Assembly (NCBI RefSeq): GCF_004123145.1
Contig: NZ_SDKC01000001.1
Coordinates: 2,189,501-2,253,500 of the forward strand
Direction of reading: 5' to 3'
From: Blautia faecicola
Lineage (GTDB): Bacteria > Bacillota > Clostridia > Lachnospirales > Lachnospiraceae
DNA: 64,000 nucleotides
The stretch's first letter is position 1, and every line of letters starts with the position of its first letter. Positions 50,937-59,344 of the stretch are shown here, piece after piece. The position numbers and the translations under genes were made by a program. A model generated the notes under the pieces. The model made no database searches, was not told where the DNA came from, and saw nothing but the letters and a program-made list of their open reading frames with translations.

Positions 50937-51326
50937 ATGATCATAAAAATCAATACACTCTCGCAGATTCCCCTGTATCTGCAGCTTCGCAACCAGATTG
51001 TAAAAGGCATCGGCAAAGGGGAACTGACCGAGGGTGAGTCCCTTCCCACCGTGCGGCAGATGGCTGCCGATCTTGGTATCAATACCATGACAGTGAGCAA
51101 AGCCTACCAGCTTTTGAAAAATGAAGGTTTTCTCTATACTGACCGCCGTCTGGGAAGTATCGTTCATATTCCGGAAAACGAGGAACCTTCTTCTCTTTTT
51201 CAGGAAAAACTGGAGGACGAACTGGAACTTTTAAGTGCGGAAGCCAGGATCCGCGGAATGAACCTGGAAGATTTTCTCAGTCTTTGCAGCAAAGTATTTG
51301 TGGAAATGGAGGTGGCTGTGGAATGA
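50937..51326 (+). CDS. GntR-family regulator, YtrA type
   Basis: A 129-residue regulator with the GntR winged helix (PLYLQLRNQIVKGIGKGELT ... LPTVRQMAADLGINTMTVSKAYQ) and only a short C-terminal helix pair for dimerization, typical of the YtrA subfamily that usually controls neighbouring membrane or ABC genes. AAGGAGG lies 7 nt before ATG 50937. It overlaps the following membrane protein gene (ATGATG at 51323), so both are one operon. Confidence 0.92.
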   Translation: MIIKINTLSQIPLYLQLRNQIVKGIGKGELTEGESLPTVRQMAADLGINTMTVSKAYQLLKNEGFLYTDRRLGSIVHIPENEEPSSLFQEKLEDELELLSAEARIRGMNLEDFLSLCSKVFVEMEVAVE

Positions 51327-52735
51327 TGCTCTTTTGGATTCTTGCGATTACCGATCTGATCATGGTCGGCATTACCTGGGCGGTTTATGGAAGTTCGGCA
51401 ACGTATCGGGACGGGATGCTCCTTGGCGTTCATCTGCCGGAGTCTGCTGCATCCCTCCCGCCTGTAGTTCAGCTGACTGACAGCTACAAAAAACGTATCC
51501 GACAGTTTTATCTGCTGCATCTGTTTTTGGGTGTTGCAGTTGCCGCTCCTTTTTTCTGGCGGACTTCTGTGGCTATGATCCTCTGGTGTATCTGGCTTTG
51601 TGTGTTTTTGATCCGTGCAGTCTCTTTGCTGTACAGTGCCCACCGTCAACTGTATCTTCTGAAGCAGGATCTGAAACTATGCAATAGGGCAGAAGAATCT
51701 TTCACAGCAGCTGTTGATACTCACACTGCCACACAGACAGGAAAGGCAAAACTCCCTCTGTACTGGCATCTGCTTCCGCTGGTGATGGTTTTTATTCCGT
51801 TGTTTTTCTCCTCTGTCCGTAACTATATCCACGCCGATACTACCGGCTTACTCTTTCTGGTTACCTGGATTGCCGTCTGGCTGCTTTTTCTTCTGATCGC
51901 ATGGTGCTATTCGAAAACCGGTAACCGAATCTACAGTGCCCATACGGAGATTAATCTTGCTATCAACATGCAGGAACATCGTTCCTGGTCCTGGATGTTT
52001 TTCTTCTACAGCCTGTGCAACAGCCTGGCCTTTATCAGTGAACTGATTTTCCTGGCAAACGATCTGGAATGGTACTGGTGGTCGCATCTGCTCTTTTTTA
52101 TCTTCCAGACGATTCCGATCGTTACCATTTTCGTGATCTACTTCCGTGTAAAGAAGAAAAAGGCACAGATTCTTGCAGCAGACGATGCACCAATATACGT
52201 GGATGACGATTATTACTGGAGAAACGGCTGGTATAACAATCCCGTCGATCCCCGGCTTATAGTTCCCGACCGTTTCTGCGGGACGAACTTTACTACCAAT
52301 ATGGGAAGACCTGCAGGAAAGATTCTCACCGCCGGTCTGGCAGTTGTAGTTGCCGGACTGCTGATTTGGATGTGCGGACTGTTCTTACGTATGGATTTTG
52401 TTCCGGTGCAGATGTCCATAGATGGTACACAAGTTTCCATCACTTCCGGTTACACCGACACTTCTTTCTCTACAGACGAGATCCTGGATCTGCAGCTTCT
52501 GGACAGCCTGCCGGACGATTCCTTCGTCCGCTCCAACGGATCCGCTGACGGGCATCAGCTGCTCGGTGTGTTTAGAGGAAAGAAAACCGGTCCGTGCAGA
52601 ATGTATGTAGAGCTGGATGAATCCCCGGTTCTTTCCATTCAGACCGATGAATACACGGTATTTCTTACGGCTCCGACAAAAATACAGGCAGAAAACTGGT
52701 ATCAGGAGCTGAAAGATCATATGTTTGATAACTGA
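51323..52735 (+). CDS. Multi-pass membrane protein, DUF1648/DUF5808-like
   Basis: A 470-residue membrane protein coupled to the YtrA-like regulator. Helices at ~3-22, 60-100, 160-200, 225-265 and 330-350. The phrase GVHLPESAASLPPV after the first helix is the DUF1648-type segment, and DDYYWRNGWYNNPVDPRL with following CGTNFTTNMGRP match DUF5808. A C-terminal extracellular domain (~355-465) follows the last helix. Related proteins are found with YtrA-like regulators in envelope-stress operons. Function unknown. ATG 51323 has GGAGG 10 nt before it. Confidence 0.82.
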   Translation: MMLFWILAITDLIMVGITWAVYGSSATYRDGMLLGVHLPESAASLPPVVQLTDSYKKRIRQFYLLHLFLGVAVAAPFFWRTSVAMILWCIWLCVFLIRAVSLLYSAHRQLYLLKQDLKLCNRAEESFTAAVDTHTATQTGKAKLPLYWHLLPLVMVFIPLFFSSVRNYIHADTTGLLFLVTWIAVWLLFLLIAWCYSKTGNRIYSAHTEINLAINMQEHRSWSWMFFFYSLCNSLAFISELIFLANDLEWYWWSHLLFFIFQTIPIVTIFVIYFRVKKKKAQILAADDAPIYVDDDYYWRNGWYNNPVDPRLIVPDRFCGTNFTTNMGRPAGKILTAGLAVVVAGLLIWMCGLFLRMDFVPVQMSIDGTQVSITSGYTDTSFSTDEILDLQLLDSLPDDSFVRSNGSADGHQLLGVFRGKKTGPCRMYVELDESPVLSIQTDEYTVFLTAPTKIQAENWYQELKDHMFDN

Positions 52736-52751
52736 CAACCAAACAAAACAC

Positions 52752-52798
52752 AAAAGGAGTTTTCAATAACATACAAACGTTTTTTGAAAACTCCTTTT
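52752..52798. terminator. Bidirectional terminator
   Basis: Perfect 15-bp arms AAAAGGAGTTTTCAA and TTGAAAACTCCTTTT between convergent genes. Confidence 0.9.
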
Positions 52799-52807
52799 TA
52801 TCACTTT

Positions 52808-54316
52808 TTATTCTTTTTTCTTTCCGTTGGAATCGTAAATCAGTTCTTTGTATTTTTCCACAAGTTCTTCGTACTGTTCCTCCGATTCTACGAATTTCTG
52901 AACCTGATGGTGCGCTTTCTTATGTTTTTCGGCGCGTGGTTTTGCTTCCAGAATGGTATAGGTATCTTCCTCTACCTGCAACGCATTTTCTATGGCTCTG
53001 GTCAGACCATTACAGCTGTATGTCGCGCCCGAAACAGCATCGGTATCCAGCGGTTTATTTTCCAGCACTTCTGTGATCACTGCCGGTGCCACATGGAAAA
53101 GATATTCCTCATTGTCATAATAAGATAGAATTCTGATTTTTTCTGCTTTCTGATCTTTTACCGTAACTTCTACTTTGATTTCTCCGCGAAAGCCATTGGC
53201 TGTTCCCTCATAGTTACCGTCTTTCAGCCGGATCTGACTCGTGACATCTGTCCCGTTTTCTGTTTTTTCCGGATAAATCGCCTGATCTACAGCTTTCAGG
53301 AGTCCTTTGCTGCTGTAGGTCGCACCGGAAACCGTATCCACCTCTGTTGATTGTTCTTTCAGCACTTTCGGAATCAGCTCTCTGATAACGCTCTGCATAT
53401 AAGTAGCATCATCTTCATAATCCTGCACCTGCACATCAGAAATATTTCCATTTTTAATAGTGACCGTCACATCGATCTTACCACGGAATCCATTACCGGT
53501 TCCTGTATACGTTCCATCTGTATACGACCCTTTCTCTGTCACTTTTACATCTGCTGTTACGCTTGCCGTTTCATTTCCCGTTGCTTTTAACAGATACAGA
53601 TTCATGCAGGAAAAGACAAGTATTGTCACCGCAAGACCCCAGCGGTTACTTTTCTGCTGTTTGCACTGATACGGACAGATTGAACAATCTCCGCTGTTTT
53701 TGCAGCTTCGCTTTCTTCTGTCCAAAGAGAAAAAGGAAAGCAGTGTATAAATTGCTCCCATCGGACACAGATATCTGCAAAACGCTCTGAAAAATACTGC
53801 CGATATGACCAGAACAATGATACAGATCCAGACACCTGCAGAAATCAGATTCTCTTTGCTGAAATTTCCTCTCAGCAGGGACAGCAGACTGGCAAATCCC
53901 TTCCAGGGGCTGATGACATCCAGCAGATTTTTCTTCCAGACAGCACTCACTGCCACAATCACCAGAACAGGATATTTCAGTTTGGAAAGAATTTTGTCTG
54001 TTTTCACCGAAAGCATACGTTTCTTACGGTATTTTGTCTGTTTTCGTATCAGGTTTCCCAAATCATAACTCAGATCCTGTGCCGCACCAAAACTACAGAT
54101 ATATCCGCAGTAATACCGTCCGAAAACCGCTGTTGTTACAACAGTTTCCAGCAGCAGAAGAACCGGTTCCCGCGCATAAGTAAAATCCATCACCGAAACT
54201 GCATGGATCAGCTTTTTTACCGCATACAGACTGGCAGCAAAAGACTCCGGTATCCACAGAAAAAACAGAATCTGGATTACAATTTTTATAACCTTAGAAT
54301 ATTGTTTTTTCATCAT
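52808..54316 (-). CDS. Membrane FMN-binding / polyferredoxin protein (NosR/RnfG-like)
   Basis: A 502-residue redox protein. The N-terminal half has ~five membrane helices and cysteine motifs CGYICSFGAAQD and CRYLCPMGAIY of NapH/NosR-type polyferredoxins, followed by CKNSGDCSICPYQCKQ, a cluster-binding loop. The second half has two tandem FMN_bind domains, each with the flavin-attachment motif SGATYSS / SGATYSC (~325 and ~425) and the TGTGNGFRG or EGTANGFRG start. It probably passes electrons across or along the membrane to an external acceptor. It overlaps the flavodoxin-like gene by 4 bp. Confidence 0.9.
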   Translation of the reverse strand: MMKKQYSKVIKIVIQILFFLWIPESFAASLYAVKKLIHAVSVMDFTYAREPVLLLLETVVTTAVFGRYYCGYICSFGAAQDLSYDLGNLIRKQTKYRKKRMLSVKTDKILSKLKYPVLVIVAVSAVWKKNLLDVISPWKGFASLLSLLRGNFSKENLISAGVWICIIVLVISAVFFRAFCRYLCPMGAIYTLLSFFSLDRRKRSCKNSGDCSICPYQCKQQKSNRWGLAVTILVFSCMNLYLLKATGNETASVTADVKVTEKGSYTDGTYTGTGNGFRGKIDVTVTIKNGNISDVQVQDYEDDATYMQSVIRELIPKVLKEQSTEVDTVSGATYSSKGLLKAVDQAIYPEKTENGTDVTSQIRLKDGNYEGTANGFRGEIKVEVTVKDQKAEKIRILSYYDNEEYLFHVAPAVITEVLENKPLDTDAVSGATYSCNGLTRAIENALQVEEDTYTILEAKPRAEKHKKAHHQVQKFVESEEQYEELVEKYKELIYDSNGKKKE

Positions 54317-54933
54317 CGGATAAAGTTTGTCTGATTTCCTCTCTCTGTCTCCGGAAGTGACACACCTGCTACTTTTCCGGCTTCAAAACATTTCATCATC
54401 CAGGCCAGGTTCTTTGCCAGATTCCGCATGGTCTGCATTCCCTCTGCATCCATCTTCACTTCTCCCGGTTCACAGCCGTGTACCATGTTCCAGTAAGTAG
54501 AGCCGGCTACCGGCATCTGGCAGATGCCATAATATTTATTCAGTACATCGAAGGAAGCACTGCATCCACCGCGTCTTGCCACTGCTACAGAAGCCGCCGG
54601 TTTGAAGGCAAATGCTCTGCCGCTGCTGTAAAATACTCTGTCCAGAAATGACAGGATCCGTCCACTTGGATGTGCATAATAGACCGGTGTACCGAAGACA
54701 AATCCGTCCGCCTCTTTCGCCTTTGCCACGAATTCATTGACTTTGTCATCCGCAAACACACAGCCATTTTCATTACACTGTCCGCATCCGATACAGTCTC
54801 TCACCGGCTGACTGCCGATCTGAAAGATCTCATACTCGATGCCCTGTCTTTCCAGTTCCTTTCCTACTTCCAGAAGAGACTGGTATGTATTGCCTTCTTT
54901 TTTTGCGCTTCCGTTTAACATCAATACTTTCAT
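54313..54933 (-). CDS. Flavodoxin-family NAD(P)H-dependent FMN reductase
   Basis: A 206-residue flavoprotein. The phosphate loop LNGSAKKEGNTY, the cysteine pair CIGCGQCNENGC and the GTPVYYAHPSG flavin segment mark the iron-sulfur flavoprotein/NADPH-dependent FMN reductase group. ATG 54933 gives the family start MKVLMLNGS; GGGTGG lies upstream. Coupled to the FMN-binding membrane protein (ATGA), so it may feed it electrons from NAD(P)H. Confidence 0.9.
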   Translation of the reverse strand: MKVLMLNGSAKKEGNTYQSLLEVGKELERQGIEYEIFQIGSQPVRDCIGCGQCNENGCVFADDKVNEFVAKAKEADGFVFGTPVYYAHPSGRILSFLDRVFYSSGRAFAFKPAASVAVARRGGCSASFDVLNKYYGICQMPVAGSTYWNMVHGCEPGEVKMDAEGMQTMRNLAKNLAWMMKCFEAGKVAGVSLPETERGNQTNFIR

Positions 54934-55034
54934 ACTTTCCACCCTTTCTTTTGAAAATGCCAGGGACAAAATCACTTTCACCCCTGACATTTTTTCATAT
55001 ATCTTTTATAAATATATATTTTTCGCACATTATT

Positions 55035-56702
55035 TTACACATCAAAACAGCTGCCGCCCACAAATTCCCTCAGGATAGAGTTCTTCGGGATATCCTCACT
55101 GGGGATCCCCACAAAATAATCCAGAAATTTTAACAGCCGCTTCGCTTCCTGATACTCCGGTTCGTCCGGACCGATCTGGAAGAGTACCGGCTCCGCGTAC
55201 AGTTTCAGCACTGCCAGTTCATACAGAAGTGCCGAGTTAAACATTGCATCTGCCTGTTCCTGATAGGGGAAGATATTTTCATCCTCTCCACGGCGAACCG
55301 ACGGCCACATCGCAATCGTTGCTTTCGCACTCGTTCCGCGGGTTCGGTTATCCCGGACAATCCGGCGAATCAATCGTCCGTCCGTCGTCGGAATCCGGTT
55401 GTGTTCGTCAATATTTAACTGCGTCAGCGCACTGATATAGATCTTGAATTTGCTCTCCGTCGGAAGCGAATAGCTCAGCCGGTCGTTCAGTCCGTGGATT
55501 CCCTCGATCACCAGAATATCGTTCGGCTGCATCTGCAGGAAATCGCCTTTGTACTCCCGTTTTCCCAGTTTGAAATTAAAGCGCGGCAGTTCCACCCGCT
55601 CACCCTTGAGCAGCGCATTCATATCACGGTTGAAAAGTTCTACATCGATGGCTTCGAGACATTCATAATTGTAGTCCCCGTTTTCATCCCGCGGCGTATC
55701 TTCCCGGTTCACAAAATAATTATCCACCGCGATCGGATGCGGTTTCATCCCGTGAGCCGCCAGCTGGATTGACAGGCGATGAGAAAATGTGGTTTTTCCT
55801 GAAGAGGACGGTCCGGCGATCATAACGAATTTTACACCGCCACGCTCGATGATCTGCTCTGCGATCTTTGAGATTCTTCCCTCCTGCAGGGCTTCCGAGA
55901 TCAGCAGCAGTTCCTGCATTTTTCCTTTCGAGATCTTCTCGTTCAGTTCCCCTACCACGGAAACTCCCATCATCTCGCCCCATTTTTCCGCTTCTTTCTG
56001 CACCTGAAAAATCTTCGGTGACGGCGTAAACGGCGGCAGTTTTTCCGGTTCTTTCCGGGTCGGCATCTGCATCACAAAGCCCTCGTCATACGGATACAAT
56101 TTGAAATATTTCAGATATCCGGTATGCCATACCATATACCCGTAAAAATAATCCTCAAATTCCTCCAGATTATAGATATTTACCCGGGAACTTCTCCGGT
56201 AACGAAACAGTTTTTCTTTGTCATACATACCATATTTGTGAAAGAGATCAATCGCAGAAGCCGTAGACACACTCCGTTTCATCACCGGCGCACGTTTTTT
56301 CACCAGTTCGTGCATATACGCTTCCACCCGATTCAGAAACGGCTGATCGATCGTCACATCTCCGTCGATCGTATAATAAAATCCCTCTCCCACCGTAAAA
56401 TGCAGGACGATTTTTCTGATTTTCTCATGTCCTGCCACATGATAAATCGCCTTTAACAGCAGCAGATTCATACTTCTTTTGTAGGTTTTATGCCCGATAC
56501 TGTCTGCCACCGTCACTAGTGAGATCTGACAGTCCCGGTGTATCTTTTTGTGAAGTTCGCGAAGCTTTCCATCCACCGTCACCAGTACAACCGGATACTT
56601 ACAGTCCTGGTCAAAATCCTTGACAATTTCTCCATAAGGCGTTCCATCCGGATATTCCTTCTGTCTGGTACCGACTGTTACTTTACACATCTTAAGTCCC
56701 AT
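55035..56702 (-). CDS. Nucleoside kinase with ThrRS-like N-terminus
   Basis: A 555-residue protein joining a TGS/SAD-like region (residues ~1-200, as in threonyl-tRNA synthetase editing domains) to a uridine-kinase-like P-loop domain (Walker A GPSSSGKTTFSHRL near 295; VIEGIHGLND; TRGTSAKATIAMW). Such fusions are common in Clostridia and Bacteroidetes and are annotated as nucleoside kinase. GGAG 8 nt before ATG 56702 sets the start; an ATG at 56720 is itself inside that ribosome site region. Substrate not certain. Confidence 0.9.
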   Translation of the reverse strand: MGLKMCKVTVGTRQKEYPDGTPYGEIVKDFDQDCKYPVVLVTVDGKLRELHKKIHRDCQISLVTVADSIGHKTYKRSMNLLLLKAIYHVAGHEKIRKIVLHFTVGEGFYYTIDGDVTIDQPFLNRVEAYMHELVKKRAPVMKRSVSTASAIDLFHKYGMYDKEKLFRYRRSSRVNIYNLEEFEDYFYGYMVWHTGYLKYFKLYPYDEGFVMQMPTRKEPEKLPPFTPSPKIFQVQKEAEKWGEMMGVSVVGELNEKISKGKMQELLLISEALQEGRISKIAEQIIERGGVKFVMIAGPSSSGKTTFSHRLSIQLAAHGMKPHPIAVDNYFVNREDTPRDENGDYNYECLEAIDVELFNRDMNALLKGERVELPRFNFKLGKREYKGDFLQMQPNDILVIEGIHGLNDRLSYSLPTESKFKIYISALTQLNIDEHNRIPTTDGRLIRRIVRDNRTRGTSAKATIAMWPSVRRGEDENIFPYQEQADAMFNSALLYELAVLKLYAEPVLFQIGPDEPEYQEAKRLLKFLDYFVGIPSEDIPKNSILREFVGGSCFDV

Positions 56703-56726
56703 CTTCACCACTCCTTTCATCTGCCG

Positions 56727-57497
56727 CTACACCACCTCGTACGGATGATGTACTCTGGCGGAGCCAACTTCAAGTTCCGGAAACATTGCTTCCAATTCCT
56801 GTTTCATATATGCGATAAATCCATATTCTGTTCCATAATGACCGGCATCGATCACAGCGATTCCCTGTGCTACCGCATCGATTGCGGAATGATAGTCCAC
56901 ATCTCCGGTGACGATCACATCCGCGCCCTTGGCGATCGCGCCACGGATCATACTTTTTCCGGATCCGCTGCTGACTGCCACACGACAGACGCTTTTTGCC
57001 GGATCCCCGTACATCCGTACATCCGGAATCTCAAAGTCATTTCTTACTTTTTCGGCAAATGTTTTCAGATCCATCGGTGCATCCAGCACACCCACTTTTC
57101 CGATCCCTTCCCCGGGAGCGGTCTCTTCGAGTACTTCACATTCCGCAAGCCCCAGACATTCCTGGTTCAGCTGTGCCATACCCTTCACATCAAAGTTTGT
57201 ATGCATCGCATAATAACACAGATCCGCCTGGATCATCGTGATCAGTCTGCGACCGATAAAATCTGCACTTGTCACCTTCTTTACCGGAGAAAACAACATC
57301 GGATGATGCGTGATCAGAAGATCCGCACCGAATTCCAGTGCCTGTGCAATCGTCTCCTCCGTGGCATCCAGCGCCGTGAAAACCTTTTTGATCTCCTTGT
57401 CTTCTCTTCCCACCAGAAGTCCTACGTTATCCCATTCCAGTGCATAGGAAGGATTCCACCGTTCTTCCAGTTTTTCCATGATTTCTTTACAGGTCAT
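56727..57497 (-). CDS. Nif3-like dinuclear metal-centre protein
   Basis: A 256-residue Nif3/YqfO-family protein. Metal-binding histidines are in LLITHHPMLF and near the C-terminus GHYGTE; the start ALEWDNVGLLVG is typical. Widely conserved; role proposed as a GTP cyclohydrolase I type 2-like or metal-dependent hydrolase, not settled. It overlaps trmK by 4 bp, an arrangement conserved in many Firmicutes. Confidence 0.93.
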   Translation of the reverse strand: MTCKEIMEKLEERWNPSYALEWDNVGLLVGREDKEIKKVFTALDATEETIAQALEFGADLLITHHPMLFSPVKKVTSADFIGRRLITMIQADLCYYAMHTNFDVKGMAQLNQECLGLAECEVLEETAPGEGIGKVGVLDAPMDLKTFAEKVRNDFEIPDVRMYGDPAKSVCRVAVSSGSGKSMIRGAIAKGADVIVTGDVDYHSAIDAVAQGIAVIDAGHYGTEYGFIAYMKQELEAMFPELEVGSARVHHPYEVV

Positions 57498-58195
57498 CGT
57501 TCATACACCTCCAGTGCCTGCCCGATCAGCCGGAGTTCATCTTCCAGCTCTTTTTGCCGTGCGGTGATCTTTTCTGCTTTTTTCCCGTCTGCTGCAAGTT
57601 TTTCCTGTATTTTTTTACAGGTTTTCTCTTTTTCTTTCAGATATTCCTGTAATACCGGATGTTTCTCTTCCAGCAGATACTTTCCATACTGTAACTCCAC
57701 ATCCTGCCACAGCGGCATTTCCCCATGTACTGCCCGCATGGCGGGATAATATTTTCCGTCCTCGAACACCATCTCTTCTCCGGTGATCGCATAGCCGTGG
57801 GTCAGAAGGTACAACCGCACTTTGTCGATCTCCGACTGGGGCTGTAAGATCAGTTCCTGTACGGAAGAAAGTACATCTTTCCCCGCTTCCAGGATCTTTA
57901 TCGTCAGCGCCCCGCCCATACCGGCAATCAGGACAGAATCCGCCTCCCCAGGGCACAGAGCCTGTACACCATCGGAGAGGCGGGTATGTATATCTGTTTC
58001 CAGATCAAATTGTCGTATATGCTCTTTTGCACGCTCGAGCGGTCCCGGATTGATATCCATCGCCAGCGCCGACGGGATCACGCCTTCGAGACGCAGAGCG
58101 ATCGGAATATATCCGTGATCCGTTCCCACATCTGCCAGCCGGTTCCCCGGTGTCACAAAAGAAGCATTCATCCGAAGTCTTCTGGATAATTCCAT
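57494..58195 (-). CDS. trmK: tRNA (adenine-22-N1)-methyltransferase
   Basis: A 233-residue SAM-dependent enzyme that methylates A22 of tRNA. Motif I is DVGTDHGYIPI, motif IV-like IAGMGGALT, and a C-terminal coiled coil (~175-225) is characteristic of TrmK. The ATG overlaps the rpoD stop as TAATG. The order rpoD-trmK-Nif3 is conserved in Gram-positives. Confidence 0.95.
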   Translation of the reverse strand: MELSRRLRMNASFVTPGNRLADVGTDHGYIPIALRLEGVIPSALAMDINPGPLERAKEHIRQFDLETDIHTRLSDGVQALCPGEADSVLIAGMGGALTIKILEAGKDVLSSVQELILQPQSEIDKVRLYLLTHGYAITGEEMVFEDGKYYPAMRAVHGEMPLWQDVELQYGKYLLEEKHPVLQEYLKEKEKTCKKIQEKLAADGKKAEKITARQKELEDELRLIGQALEVYER

Positions 58196-59316
58196 TAATC
58201 CAGGTAATCCTTCAGCTTTCTGCTGCGACTGGGGTGACGCAGTTTTCTTAACGCTTTCGCTTCGATCTGACGGATACGTTCTCTTGTGACATTGAATTCT
58301 TTTCCTACTTCTTCCAGCGTTCTGGCTCTTCCATCATCCAGACCAAAACGCAGGCGAAGTACTTTCTGTTCTCTCTCGGTCAGCGTGCTCAGCACCTCTA
58401 CCAGCTGTTCTTTTAACAGGGTAAATGCTGCCGCATCTGCCGGTACCGGAACATTATCATCCTGGATAAAATCTCCCAGGTGGCTGTCTTCCTCTTCACC
58501 GATCGGGGTTTCCAGAGATACCGGTTCCTGAGAGATCTTCAAGATCTCACGGACTCTCTCTACCGGCATGTTCATCTCTTCTGCGATCTCTTCCGGCGTA
58601 GGTTCACGGCCTAACTCCTGCAATAACTGTCTGGACACACGGATCAGTTTGTTGATGGTTTCTACCATATGCACCGGAATACGGATCGTTCTCGCCTGAT
58701 CGGCGATCGCACGGGTGATTGCCTGACGGATCCACCAGGTTGCATAGGTACTGAACTTGTATCCTTTGGTGTAATCGAATTTTTCTACTGCTTTGATCAA
58801 CCCCAAGTTACCTTCCTGAATCAGATCCAGGAACAGCATGCCACGTCCCACATAACGTTTTGCGATGCTGACTACCAGACGAAGGTTGGCTTCTGCCAGA
58901 CGTTTTTTCGCTGCCTGATCTCCGTTTTCCATTCGTTTTGCCAGCTCGATCTCTTCTTCTGCACTCAGAAGCGGTACTTTACCGATTTCTTTCAGGTACA
59001 TACGGACCGGATCTTCGATGCTAACACCTTCCGGCACGGAAAGGTCAATATTTTCCAGATCCACTTCCTCTTCTTCCATATGCATGTCTTCGTTATCCAG
59101 CAGTGCGTCATCTTCGGTTACCCGGAGTACATCCACACCGTTGGATTCCAGATATTCAAAGATCAGATCCATCTGCTCGTTGTTCAGGGTGATTCCTTTG
59201 AAGAAATCATTGATTTCCTGATACTCCAGCACATTTTTCTTCTTCTTGCCTAATTCCACAAGGTTTTTCAACTGTTCTGCAAATTGGGCTTTATCCATTT
59301 CCATCTGTTTTTCCAT
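58195..59316 (-). CDS. rpoD: Primary sigma factor sigma-70 (SigA)
   Basis: Housekeeping sigma factor of 373 residues. Region 1.1-like start (~10-65), region 1.2/2.1 from ~95, region 2.2 [17 protein letters not shown], region 2.3-2.4 [20 protein letters not shown], region 3 [15 protein letters not shown], and region 4.2 [19 protein letters not shown]. Complete and standard. Any of three nearby ATGs (59316, 59304, 59298) could start it, as the GGAAGG box is close to the first. Follows dnaG by 28 bp in the conserved dnaG-rpoD operon. Confidence 0.98.
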   Translation of the reverse strand: MEKQMEMDKAQFAEQLKNLVELGKKKKNVLEYQEINDFFKGITLNNEQMDLIFEYLESNGVDVLRVTEDDALLDNEDMHMEEEEVDLENIDLSVPEGVSIEDPVRMYLKEIGKVPLLSAEEEIELAKRMENGDQAAKKRLAEANLRLVVSIAKRYVGRGMLFLDLIQEGNLGLIKAVEKFDYTKGYKFSTYATWWIRQAITRAIADQARTIRIPVHMVETINKLIRVSRQLLQELGREPTPEEIAEEMNMPVERVREILKISQEPVSLETPIGEEEDSHLGDFIQDDNVPVPADAAAFTLLKEQLVEVLSTLTEREQKVLRLRFGLDDGRARTLEEVGKEFNVTRERIRQIEAKALRKLRHPSRSRKLKDYLD

Positions 59317-59344
59317 CCTTCCATATATTGTTTATATTTTATCC

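Noticed and set aside
56538-57749. 403-codon plus-strand frame
   Set aside because: Antisense to the nucleoside kinase, Nif3 and trmK genes, which have clear families.
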